Below, piece by piece: positions 1-6,974 of a DNA stretch of 39,790 nt. The stretch covers positions 1 to 39,790 of the forward strand of contig DVFM01000092.1 of NCBI GenBank assembly GCA_018713245.1, in the 5' to 3' direction. The position numbers were made by a program, and so were the translations under genes. The notes under the pieces were generated by a model. The model did not search any database, was not told where the DNA came from, and was given only the letters and a program-made list of their open reading frames with translations. The stretch comes from Candidatus Merdivicinus intestinavium (GTDB lineage: Bacteria > Bacillota > Clostridia > Oscillospirales > Ruminococcaceae). The first letter of the stretch is position 1. The number at the start of each line of letters is the position of its first letter.

Positions 1-30
1 AGGGAGGGCGAGCTCGGAGAAAACAGGGAG

Positions 31-55
31 GGATGGAGCCGGGTTCCATCCCGGC
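31..55 (+). other. Two mutually exclusive hairpins
   Basis: A 7-bp perfect hairpin (31-37 with 45-51) and a 6-bp GC-rich hairpin (38-43 with 50-55) share bases and cannot form together. They lie just upstream of the first tRNA-tail repeat. Whether this stretch is transcribed cannot be seen; it may be part of an RNA that starts left of the window, or chance in GC-rich DNA. Confidence 0.35.
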
Positions 56-85
56 GCTCAGCCCGACTATGTTTTCGACTGGGGT

Positions 86-116
86 GTCGTCAGTTCGAGC
101 CTGACAGGAGCAGCCA
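86..116 (+). repeat. tRNA 3'-half-like repeat, copy 1
   Basis: The 31 bases read as the 3' part of a tRNA: a 5-bp T-stem (89-93 with 101-105), a 7-base T-loop TTCGAGC, a 7-base acceptor strand AGGAGCA, discriminator G and CCA. The matching 5' acceptor strand (TGCTCCT) is absent upstream in the window, and the preceding bases do not fold into a clean anticodon arm. It is therefore not an intact tRNA gene. A terminator follows one base later. Likely readings are a decayed tRNA or an attachment-site scar of an element that used a tRNA 3' end. Confidence 0.6.
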
Positions 117-117
117 A

Positions 118-158
118 AAAGAAAGAACCGCATTTTTAACGCGGTTCTTTCTTTTTCG
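118..158 (+). terminator. Rho-independent terminator after tRNA tail 1
   Basis: A perfect 14-bp stem (118-131 with 141-154) with a short AT loop is followed by a T tract. It begins one base after the CCA of the first tRNA-like tail, which is where a tRNA transcript would end. Confidence 0.85.
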
Positions 159-261
159 TTCCTTCCGTGATGCTCTGTCTGAAGCTACTGTGTTTCGGCA
201 GGCGAATGGCTGTTAACTGGAGCGAGCCCGACCCCCGCCAGTGGCGGAAAATCAGAGAAAA

Positions 262-292
262 GTCGTCAGTTCGAGACTGGCAGGAGCTGCCA
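262..292 (+). repeat. tRNA 3'-half-like repeat, copy 2
   Basis: This differs from copy 1 at three of 31 bases. It keeps the T-stem (one G-U pair), the T-loop TTCGAGA, a 7-base acceptor strand, discriminator G and CCA. No complementary 5' acceptor strand (AGCTCCT) is visible upstream. A GGCTGTTAACTG motif at about 208-219 resembles a tRNA-Asn anticodon arm, but it is too far away and lacks a pairing context. A second terminator follows immediately. Confidence 0.6.
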
Positions 293-293
293 T

Positions 294-329
294 AAAAAGA
301 AGCTGCATCCAGCTTCCAGCTTCTTTTTT
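294..329 (+). terminator. Rho-independent terminator after tRNA tail 2
   Basis: A perfect 12-bp stem (294-305 with 317-328) runs straight into a T tract. It sits one base after the CCA of the second tRNA-like tail, copying the arrangement of the first tail and terminator. The remaining bases up to 384 show nothing else. Confidence 0.8.
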
Positions 330-384
330 CTGCCCCGCCGGTTCTTCGGGTGTTGATTTCCTGTTTCGACAGTCGGATGGGAGG

Positions 385-936
385 TTAAGAGTTATTTTTT
401 TCTTTCATCCTGCGGATCAATTCCTGAAAATACAATTTGGCTCGGGGATCCTTCTTTTCAAAATGTTCCAATAAGTTCCATTGGGTAAGTCGCTCGCCGA
501 GTTCCTCTTCAACGAAATGCCGATAGTCCGCGCTGCGGGAATACGAATGCACGATGAGAGCGCCGCTGCTTTTTTCTGTCATCAGCCGGGAATATAAGTC
601 CGCAACGCGGGTTTCTTCCAGAACGGGAACGATACTCTCGCTGACCCATTCGGGCGCCCATCCGGTGAGGCCGCGCGAAAACCCTTCTTCCGACACCGTG
701 TAAACGGAGCACGCTTTCCCTTTATCAATGCGTTCCAGGGCATTGGGATAACATTCCCATACAACCGCTTTTCCGAGCTCATCCGCATCCATCAGAATGT
801 CGAAATCGTCTTTCGGCGCGCCGAACAGCAATGCCGCCGCCAGATTGTCAATCGCATAAACATAGGGCTTTTCGTGGCCGGATACGGCAGGCTTCAGCTC
901 CCGAAGCCCGGGAATAGGCGATACATGGTAAAGCAT
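385..936 (-). CDS. Conserved hypothetical protein, 183 aa
   Basis: The start at 936 is chosen because an AAGGAGG sequence lies just upstream on the minus strand; the open frame continues further but without a better start. The protein opens with LYHVSP, followed by a KPYVYAIDN segment. That pattern recalls small Firmicutes proteins with an ADP-ribosyltransferase-like fold, but I cannot identify catalytic residues and do not assign an activity. No signal peptide or membrane segment is seen. It follows the GNAT gene by 28 bases on the same strand, so the two are probably co-transcribed from the promoter at 1497-1525. Confidence 0.75.
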   Translation of the reverse strand: MLYHVSPIPGLRELKPAVSGHEKPYVYAIDNLAAALLFGAPKDDFDILMDADELGKAVVWECYPNALERIDKGKACSVYTVSEEGFSRGLTGWAPEWVSESIVPVLEETRVADLYSRLMTEKSSGALIVHSYSRSADYRHFVEEELGERLTQWNLLEHFEKKDPRAKLYFQELIRRMKEKNNS

Positions 937-964
937 AGGGCCCTCCTTCCCTCTCAGGCGGCTC

Positions 965-1474
965 TTAATCAAGCTCTTTGGATAGGTACAGTACCAGATC
1001 GTCGTCGTTGCAGCAGGATGTGTACGGCTCCAGCGGCCGGTTTTGATACCAGACGCCGCTGCCGTCGGGGAGATAGCCCCGCTTGACATACATCCGCTGG
1101 GCTGTACCGTAGCCGCTGTGAAGCCCGACGCCGATGGTGACAACCGGGCTGAACTGGGCTGCTGCCTGTTCCGCCGCATCCATCAGCCGCCCGCCCACGC
1201 CGCAGCGCTGATATTTTTGAAGCACATTAAAATCGGTGATCTCCGGCCAGCCTTTTCCCGCGAATGGGCCATGGGCGGCTTCCGGCAGAAGGGTGAGATA
1301 CCCCGCCGCTTCTCTGTCGATTTCCGCCACAAACACCTTGCGCAGGCCCCGGTTTTGCTCTTCCAGATACATTTTATGAATTTCCGGCTTGGGATTCCAG
1401 CCCTGCTCCCGAAATCCCCGTTCAAACGCTTCAATATCTTCCAAAACCATAAGGCGGATTGTGAGTTCTTTCAT
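965..1474 (-). CDS. GNAT family N-acetyltransferase
   Basis: A 169-aa single-domain protein of the usual GNAT length. The acetyl-CoA loop is visible in the middle as VLQKYQRCGVGGRLMDAAE, matching the family pattern of a beta-strand followed by Q/R-x-x-G-x-G/A, and the C-terminal half has GLHSGYGTAQRMYVKRGY, typical of the end of the fold. The start at 1474 has GGAGGG at good spacing; an earlier in-frame ATG lacks one. It should transfer an acetyl group from acetyl-CoA to a small molecule or protein amine; the substrate is unknown. It is first in a two-gene leftward unit and diverges from the operon at 1588. Confidence 0.9.
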   Translation of the reverse strand: MKELTIRLMVLEDIEAFERGFREQGWNPKPEIHKMYLEEQNRGLRKVFVAEIDREAAGYLTLLPEAAHGPFAGKGWPEITDFNVLQKYQRCGVGGRLMDAAEQAAAQFSPVVTIGVGLHSGYGTAQRMYVKRGYLPDGSGVWYQNRPLEPYTSCCNDDDLVLYLSKELD

Positions 1475-1496
1475 GAAAATCCCTCCAGTTTTTTTC

Positions 1497-1525
1497 ATTA
1501 TAGCAAAATTGCGCCGTAAACACAA
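1497..1525 (-). promoter_or_regulatory. Sigma-A-type promoter for the GNAT gene at 965
   Basis: On the minus strand, -35 TTGTGT and -10 TATAAT are separated by 17 bases, ending about 22 bases before the start codon. It is back-to-back with the promoter at 1533-1561. Confidence 0.7.
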
Positions 1526-1532
1526 GAAAATA

Positions 1533-1561
1533 TTGCAGAAGCGTCCGGTTTGCCGTATAAT
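1533..1561 (+). promoter_or_regulatory. Sigma-A-type promoter for the 1588-5091 operon
   Basis: TTGCAG and TATAAT are separated by 17 bases, and the start codon is 27 bases downstream with a GGGAGG site between. It is the only clear promoter before the overlapping four-gene operon. Confidence 0.8.
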
Positions 1562-1587
1562 GGAAGCAGCGAAAGGGAGGATGCACG

Positions 1588-2127
1588 ATGACGGCAGAAC
1601 TGATCCCGGTGGGGAAAGGGGAAAAAGAAATTCTCCGGAACCTGCTGGAAAAATATTTATATGAGTTTTCTCAGTACGACGGCGGGAAGGTCAACAGCCT
1701 GGGACTTTTCGGCTACGACTATCTGGACAATTACTGGACCGAGGAAAACCGGTGGGCGTTCTTTATCCGGGCGGACGGGGAGCTGGCGGGATTTGTCATG
1801 GTCAGTAATTTCCCGGAAGCCCCGGGGACAAAGCCGGATTATTCTTTGGGGGAATTTTTTGTGATGTACCCCTACCGCCGTCAGGGAGTGGGGAAGGCGG
1901 CGGCTTTCGCAGCCTTTAACCGGTTCCGGGGGAAATGGCAGCTCAAGCGCCATCCGGGAAATACCGGCTCGGTTGCCTTCTGGGACCGGGTCGTGGCGGA
2001 ATATACCGGCGGAAATTTTACGCTCCGCAAAGGATTGCCCGGCACCGAATACGGGGACGGGACGCCGGGGGATGTCTTTTTCTTTGACAACGGAAACGGA
2101 GGCGGCAGATGCGAAGCGACGACATAA
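1588..2127 (+). CDS. GNAT-type acetyltransferase, first gene of operon
   Basis: A 179-aa protein with the acetyl-CoA binding segment LGEFFVMYPYRRQGVGKAAA in mid-protein (R-x-x-G-x-G/A), followed by HPGNTGSVAFWDRV, where the conserved Asn and the FW of the GNAT C-terminal helix are seen. A GGGAGG site precedes the ATG. It resembles the 'predicted acetyltransferase' group rather than a named resistance acetyltransferase, so the substrate is open. Its last 19 bases overlap the next gene, an APH-type kinase, which implies translational coupling. The context with a kinase and an ANT(6) homologue makes a small-molecule target plausible, but that is inference. Confidence 0.9.
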   Translation: MTAELIPVGKGEKEILRNLLEKYLYEFSQYDGGKVNSLGLFGYDYLDNYWTEENRWAFFIRADGELAGFVMVSNFPEAPGTKPDYSLGEFFVMYPYRRQGVGKAAAFAAFNRFRGKWQLKRHPGNTGSVAFWDRVVAEYTGGNFTLRKGLPGTEYGDGTPGDVFFFDNGNGGGRCEATT

Positions 2128-3071
2128 GCGCCGCGGTGGAACGCGCCCTGACGGAGCGTTTCCGGCTGAATGCCCCGGCTGCTGCGGAGACAAAGGGCGG
2201 CTGGTCGGCCCGGGCGTTCCGGGTGGAGAGCCCGGAGGGAAAATTTTTTCTGAAAGTCTACGACAAGGAGGAGCATTCCACTGCCCAGTGGACGGCGAAC
2301 ATGGAAGCCTACCTTCCCTTTGTGAACAGGCTGGCGGCGGAGGGGCTCAGGGGCCGGGTCCCGGAAGCGGTTCCGGCGGAGGACGGGCGGCTCTGGGCGG
2401 AAGATGGACGGCATTTGTACCTGCTGACCGGGTTTCTGGCCGGGGAAATGCCGGGGTCCCGTCCCCTGACCGGGCAGGAAGCGGGGGAGCTGGGGGAAAT
2501 TGTCGGGCGGCTGCATCGGACGAAGGCGGCGCCGGACGACCTGATTTCCGGTGTGCGGGAGGATTTTTCCGTCCCCTTTGCCGGAAAGCTGGCGGCTATG
2601 GCCCGCGGGGAGACGGACCTTCCGCCGGAAGCGGAAGAAATCATCGGCCTTCATCGCGGCGCGGTGGCGGAGCTCTGCCAAAGACTCGGGCGGCTGTCGG
2701 AGACAATGGCGGGGAAGGCGCTTCCCTTTGTCCCCTGCCACACCGACATCCACGGCTGGAACCTGTTAAGCGGGGAGCGGCTTGTGCTCCTGGACTGGGA
2801 AGGGCTTCGGATGGCGCCCATGGAGGCGGATTTCTTCGCCCTGGCAGGAATGCGGGCCTTCCCCGCTTTGTGGGAAGCCTACCGCTGGGTGCGGCCCGGT
2901 GCGGAAATCCGGGAGGACGCGCTGGAATTTTACCGCGCCCGGCGCCGGTGCGAGGATATCTGGGAATTTGCCGCCCGGGCGGTTTATGACAGGCTGGATG
3001 AGAAAACCCGCCGGGAGACTCTGGCGGGGCTGCAAAGCGAATGCGAAGCACTGGAACGGGAGGGAATCTGA
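2109..3071 (+). CDS. APH-type phosphotransferase family kinase
   Basis: A 320-aa protein with the aminoglycoside/choline kinase fold. The N-lobe lysine lies in GKFFLKVYD (about residue 49). The catalytic loop HTDIHGWNLL (residues 211-220) gives the H-x-D-x(4)-N signature with Asp213 and Asn218. The metal-binding Asp is in LLDWEG (about 229). It is expected to phosphorylate a hydroxyl of a small molecule using ATP or GTP in the cytoplasm. The family includes true aminoglycoside kinases but also many enzymes of unknown substrate, and the sequence does not match a named APH class that I recognise. It overlaps the GNAT gene by 19 bases and its stop shares one base with the next start. Confidence 0.85.
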   Translation: MRSDDISAAVERALTERFRLNAPAAAETKGGWSARAFRVESPEGKFFLKVYDKEEHSTAQWTANMEAYLPFVNRLAAEGLRGRVPEAVPAEDGRLWAEDGRHLYLLTGFLAGEMPGSRPLTGQEAGELGEIVGRLHRTKAAPDDLISGVREDFSVPFAGKLAAMARGETDLPPEAEEIIGLHRGAVAELCQRLGRLSETMAGKALPFVPCHTDIHGWNLLSGERLVLLDWEGLRMAPMEADFFALAGMRAFPALWEAYRWVRPGAEIREDALEFYRARRRCEDIWEFAARAVYDRLDEKTRRETLAGLQSECEALEREGI

Positions 3072-3910
3072 TGCGGACTGACGCGGAAATGATGGCGCTG
3101 TTTTTGGACTTTGCCCGGGAAAGCCCGGCTGTCCGGGCGGTGGGGATGGAGGGTTCCCGGCTGAACCCCAATGTCCCCGCCGACCCGTTCCGGGATTTCG
3201 ATTTGACCTACTTTGTCACGGAAATGGAGGCTTTCACCCGGGACGACGGCTGGCTGGACCGGTTCGGCGAGCGTCTGATTCTCCAAAAGCCGGAGGGGAT
3301 GGAGCTTTTCCCGCCTGAGGAACCGGGGTTTTCCTATCTGATGCTCTTTGCCGACTTCACCAAGGCGGACCTGACCCTGCTTCCGGTTTCCGGCCTGCCG
3401 GAGTATCTGGCGCAGGACAGCCTGCGGGCTATCCTGCTGGACAAGGACGGCCGGGTCCCGGAGAAACCGGTCCCTTCCGACCGGGATTACCGCCTGAAAA
3501 GGCCCACCCCCCGCAGCTTTGACGACTGCTGCAACGAGTTTTGGAACCTCTCCCATTATGTGGCCCGGGGAATCTGCCGGGAGGCGCTGTTCTATGCCGC
3601 CAGGCATCTGGACCTGATGCGGGAGGAGCTTTTCCGGATGCTGGGGTGGGAAGCGGGCTTCCGGGAGGGGTTTTCCTTCAGCCTGGGCAAGCAGTACCGG
3701 TTTTTGGACCGGCACATGGACCCGGCGCGCTGGGACGCTCTGGCCGGGACCTACAACCTGGGGTCCCTTTCCCGGGTCCGGGCAGCGCTGGGAACCTGCC
3801 GGGAATTGTTTTCCGAATCCTCCCGCCGGGTGGCGGCGGCGCTTGGCTGCCCGTATCCCGACTATGAGGAGAAGGTTTCCCGCTATCTTGATTATTATTT
3901 GAAAGGATGA
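3071..3910 (+). CDS. aadE: ANT(6)-type aminoglycoside 6-adenylyltransferase
   Basis: A 279-aa protein close in length and pattern to AadE/ANT(6). The opening MRTDAEMM, the nucleotidyltransferase motif EGSRLNPN (about 27-34) with the metal-binding aspartates in FRDFDLTYFV (Asp42, Asp44), MELFPPEE, DLTLLP and DDCCNEFWN are all hallmark segments of that family. Known members adenylylate streptomycin at the 6-hydroxyl. The start at 3071 overlaps the upstream TGA by one base; a start at 3041 would lie inside the kinase gene. GC content and codon use match the neighbours, so it looks resident rather than recently acquired. Activity on streptomycin is inferred. Confidence 0.9.
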   Translation: MRTDAEMMALFLDFARESPAVRAVGMEGSRLNPNVPADPFRDFDLTYFVTEMEAFTRDDGWLDRFGERLILQKPEGMELFPPEEPGFSYLMLFADFTKADLTLLPVSGLPEYLAQDSLRAILLDKDGRVPEKPVPSDRDYRLKRPTPRSFDDCCNEFWNLSHYVARGICREALFYAARHLDLMREELFRMLGWEAGFREGFSFSLGKQYRFLDRHMDPARWDALAGTYNLGSLSRVRAALGTCRELFSESSRRVAAALGCPYPDYEEKVSRYLDYYLKG

Positions 3911-3915
3911 TAGAG

Positions 3916-5091
3916 ATGATTCTTCTGAAAAACGGGCATGTAAAAACCATGGAAGGCCCGGACATCCCCTGCGGGGACGTCCTCATTGGAGACGACGGGA
4001 AAATTGCCGCCGTGGGCGCGGGGCTGGAAGCGCCCGCCGGGACGGAAATTTATGACGCTGCGGGCTGCCTGGTGACGCCGGGCTTTGTGGAGGCCCACTG
4101 CCACATCGGCCTGGAGGAAGAGATTGTGGGCCGGATGGGCAACGATGTCAACGAGGCCACCAACCCCATTACCCCCCAGATGCGGGGCATTGACGCCGTC
4201 AACCCCATGGACGAGGGCCTTTCCGAGGCGCTGAAAGCCGGCGTTACCTGCGCCGTCACCGGCCCCGGCAGCGCCAATGTGGTGGGCGGCACCTTCTGCG
4301 CCATCAAGCTCTGCGGCAAGCGGGTGGATAAAATGGTGGTCAAGGACCCGGCGGCGATGAAAATAGCCTTCGGCGAAAATCCCAAGCGGGTTTACGGCGG
4401 CAAGCAGCAGGTCCCGTCCACCCGGATGGGCACCGCCGCCCTGCTCCGGGGGCTGCTCTTCAAAGCCCGGGAATATGAGGAGAAATGGGAAGCCTATGAA
4501 AAGGGCGAGGCGGAGAAAAAACCGGATTTTGACATGCAGCTGGACGCCATGCGGCCGGTAATGCGCCGGGAAATCCCCCTGAAGGCCCACGCCCACCGCG
4601 CCGACGACATTTTTACCGCCCTGCGCATCGCCAAGGAGTTCGATCTGAAGATTACCCTGGACCACTGCACCGACGGCGCCCTCATTGTGGATGAACTGGC
4701 GGAGGAAGGCCGCCCCGTGCTGGTGGGGCCCACTTTGGGCAGCAAATCCAAGGTGGAGCTGGCCCACAAGAGCTTTGAAACCCCCGGCATTATGGCAAAA
4801 GCGGGGCTTTTGACCGCCATTATCACCGACGCGCCGGTAATCCCGCTTCAGTATCTCCCCCTCTGCGCCGGGCTGGCGGTGAAGAGCGGCATGGAGCCGG
4901 AGGAAGCCTGGAAGGCCGTCACCATCAACCCCGCCAAAATCGCGGGCATTGAGGACCGGGTCGGCAGCCTGGCCCCCGGCAAAGATGCGGATATCGCCGT
5001 GTTCCGCGGGAATCCCCTCACCGATATTGCCTGCCGCACCGAAATGGTCTTTGTCAATGGGCGTTTGGCGGCCGGAGAAATCTGCCGCTGA
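3916..5091 (+). CDS. Metal-dependent amidohydrolase (imidazolonepropionase-like)
   Basis: A 391-aa amidohydrolase-superfamily protein. The first metal motif is EAHCHIG (H61-x-H63), with later metal ligands in LKAHAH and TLDHCTDG and the catalytic Asp in IITDAPV. The C-terminal beta-sandwich returns with VGSLAPGKDADIAVFRGNP. These enzymes hydrolyse cyclic amides or related C-N bonds; the substrate is unknown. An ATG at 3907 overlaps the previous stop, but the GAAAGG site directly abuts it, so the ATG at 3916 with 9-base spacing is preferred. It is the last gene of the GNAT-APH-ANT operon and ends before a terminator shared with guaB. Confidence 0.85.
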   Translation: MILLKNGHVKTMEGPDIPCGDVLIGDDGKIAAVGAGLEAPAGTEIYDAAGCLVTPGFVEAHCHIGLEEEIVGRMGNDVNEATNPITPQMRGIDAVNPMDEGLSEALKAGVTCAVTGPGSANVVGGTFCAIKLCGKRVDKMVVKDPAAMKIAFGENPKRVYGGKQQVPSTRMGTAALLRGLLFKAREYEEKWEAYEKGEAEKKPDFDMQLDAMRPVMRREIPLKAHAHRADDIFTALRIAKEFDLKITLDHCTDGALIVDELAEEGRPVLVGPTLGSKSKVELAHKSFETPGIMAKAGLLTAIITDAPVIPLQYLPLCAGLAVKSGMEPEEAWKAVTINPAKIAGIEDRVGSLAPGKDADIAVFRGNPLTDIACRTEMVFVNGRLAAGEICR

Positions 5092-5121
5092 GCGGAAGGA
5101 TAAAATTTCCCGCCCATATTG

Positions 5122-5163
5122 AAAAAACCGTCCCACCGTTTTCAAACGATGGGCCGGTTTTTT
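5122..5163. terminator. Bidirectional terminator between amidohydrolase and guaB
   Basis: A long stem with A-rich left and T-rich right arms (AAAAAACCG at 5122-5130, CGGTTTTTT at 5155-5163) can end transcription of both convergent units. A second small GC hairpin (5223-5228 with 5232-5237) lies just past the guaB stop and lacks a T tract. Confidence 0.85.
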
Positions 5164-5241
5164 GCAGTTCATCCCGCCGGAGCCAAATTTGTCGCGTGGC
5201 AGCCAGCCGCGGCGGATTGTCAGCGGCGACACGCCGCGCCG

Positions 5242-6750
5242 CTATTTTACTTTGGCGGCAGTGTTGTCCTTGAGGACGACATCGTGGGCGCCGCCCTCGA
5301 TGATGCTGGTGGCGGAAACCAGGGTGAGCTTTGCTTTTTCCTGAAGTTCGGGGATGGTGATGGCGCCGCAGTTGCACATGGTGGAGCGGACCTTGCTCAG
5401 AGAAAGGTTCACATTGTCGTGCAGGCTGCCGGCGTAGGGAACATAGGAGTCCACGCCTTCCTCAAAGGAGAGCTTGGCCGCCCCGCCCAGGTCGTAGCGC
5501 TGCCAGTTGCGGGCGCGGGAGGAACCTTCGCCCCAGTATTCCTTCATGTAGCTGCCGTTGATGTTCACAATGTTGGTGGGGCTTTCGTCAAAGCGGGCAA
5601 AGTAGCGGCCCAGCATCAGGAAGTCCGCGCCCATGGCCAGAGCCAGGGTGATGTGGTGGTCGTAAACCATACCGCCGTCGGAGCAGATGGGGACATAGAT
5701 GCCGGTTTCCTCGAAGTATTCCTTGCGGGCTTCCGCCACTTCAATGAGCGCGGTGGCCTGTCCGCGGCCGATGCCCTTCTGTTCCCGGGTGATGCAGATG
5801 GAGCCGCCGCCGATGCCGACCTTTACAAAGTCCGCGCCGCATTCGGCCAGGAACCGGAAGCCTTCCCGGTCCACGACGTTGCCCGCGCCGATTTTGACGC
5901 TGTCGCCGTATTTTTCCCGGACAAAAGCCAGGGTGCGCTTCTGCCATTCGGTGAAGCCTTCGGAGGAGTCGATGCACAGCACGTCCGCGCCCGCTTCCAC
6001 CAGAGCGGGGATGCGCTCCTCATAGTCCCGGGTGTTGACGCCTGCGCCCACTACATACCGCTTGTGGGAGTCCAGCAGTTCCAGGGGGTTTTCCTTGTGG
6101 GAGGAATAGTCCTTTCGGAAAACCATGTACATCAGATGGCCGCTGTCGTCCACGATGGGCAGGGAGTTCAGCTTATGCTCCCAGATGATGTCGTTGGCTT
6201 CCTTCAGGGTGGTGCCCTTGGGGGCGTAGATGAGCTTATCGAAAGGGGTCATGAAGTCCTTGACTTTTTCGTCGGTGGACATGCGGCTTACACGGTAATC
6301 GCGGCTGGTGACGATGCCCAGCAGCTTGCCGGTGGCGGTGCCGTCGTCGGTGACAGCCACGGTGGAGTGGCCGGTTTTTTCTTTCAGGGCCAGGATGTCG
6401 GCCAGGGTCTTGTCCGGGGTGATGTTGGAATCGCTCACCACAAAGCCCGCTTTGTAGGCTTTGGCGCGGGCGACCATGGCGGCTTCGCTTTCAATGGACT
6501 GGGAGCCGTAAATGAAGGAGATGCCGCCTTCACGGGCCAGGGCAACCGCCATTTTGTCATCCGATACCGACTGCATGATGGCGGAAGTCAGGGGAATATT
6601 CATGTAAATTGCAGATTCTTCCCCTTTTTTGAACTTGACCAACGGCGTGCGGAGGGAAACGTTGCTGGGGATGCACTCCGCGGAGGAGTAGCCGGGCACC
6701 AGCAGATACTCGCTGAAGGTATGGGAGGGTTCACTGAAATAAAAAGCCAT
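5242..6750 (-). CDS. guaB: IMP dehydrogenase, divergent form
   Basis: A 502-aa protein matching IMP dehydrogenase, which oxidises IMP to XMP with NAD in guanine nucleotide synthesis. A (beta/alpha)8 barrel is interrupted by a CBS pair at about 107-215. The catalytic Cys319 sits in [12 protein letters not shown], where most bacterial enzymes have [21 protein letters not shown] and the NWQRY flap with an Arg-Tyr dyad follow. The substitutions in the Cys loop and flap mark it as a divergent IMPDH subtype. The start at 6750 has GAAAGGGG upstream; the open frame extends further but without a site. It has its own promoter and a 5' hairpin. Confidence 0.9.
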   Translation of the reverse strand: MAFYFSEPSHTFSEYLLVPGYSSAECIPSNVSLRTPLVKFKKGEESAIYMNIPLTSAIMQSVSDDKMAVALAREGGISFIYGSQSIESEAAMVARAKAYKAGFVVSDSNITPDKTLADILALKEKTGHSTVAVTDDGTATGKLLGIVTSRDYRVSRMSTDEKVKDFMTPFDKLIYAPKGTTLKEANDIIWEHKLNSLPIVDDSGHLMYMVFRKDYSSHKENPLELLDSHKRYVVGAGVNTRDYEERIPALVEAGADVLCIDSSEGFTEWQKRTLAFVREKYGDSVKIGAGNVVDREGFRFLAECGADFVKVGIGGGSICITREQKGIGRGQATALIEVAEARKEYFEETGIYVPICSDGGMVYDHHITLALAMGADFLMLGRYFARFDESPTNIVNINGSYMKEYWGEGSSRARNWQRYDLGGAAKLSFEEGVDSYVPYAGSLHDNVNLSLSKVRSTMCNCGAITIPELQEKAKLTLVSATSIIEGGAHDVVLKDNTAAKVK

Positions 6751-6810
6751 GATACAATTACCCCTTTCTGAATTGAGTGGAACAGCCGAAAGTTTTTGCC
6801 CGAATACCAC

Positions 6811-6845
6811 AAAACACCGCATCATCGGAGCGACAGCGGCGTTTT
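6811..6845 (-). other. Hairpin in the guaB 5' leader
   Basis: A 10-bp stem (6811-6820 with 6836-6845; one G-U pair in the minus-strand RNA) lies between the promoter and the guaB start and would be in the leader RNA. It ends with a few U residues, so it could act as a weak attenuator or only as an RNA stabiliser. No purine riboswitch core is recognised. Confidence 0.45.
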
Positions 6846-6866
6846 GGTGTTAATGGAATATCTTCT

Positions 6867-6895
6867 AGTGTACTATAACTTTTGGCCGATGTCAA
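6867..6895 (-). promoter_or_regulatory. Sigma-A-type promoter for guaB
   Basis: Minus-strand TTGACA and TACACT with a 17-base spacer. The predicted start leaves a leader of about 110 bases before the guaB ATG. Confidence 0.75.
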
Positions 6896-6974
6896 GGCGG
6901 CGGGAAACATTTTCGCAGTTGGATAAAAACCCCTATTTCCCTGCGCTTTTTTTATCGAAAATAGTCGCGGCGTG

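Noticed and set aside
1-116. Intact tRNA or tmRNA gene at the left edge
   Set aside because: The T-arm and CCA tail are clear, but no complementary 5' acceptor strand or D-arm could be placed, and the tmRNA end sequence does not match.
5119-6771. 550-codon rightward frame opposite guaB
   Set aside because: The minus strand encodes an unmistakable IMP dehydrogenase; the plus frame has skewed composition and starts within the terminator.
6751-6870. Purine riboswitch upstream of guaB
   Set aside because: A stem is present but the conserved three-way-junction core bases of the purine aptamer are not.
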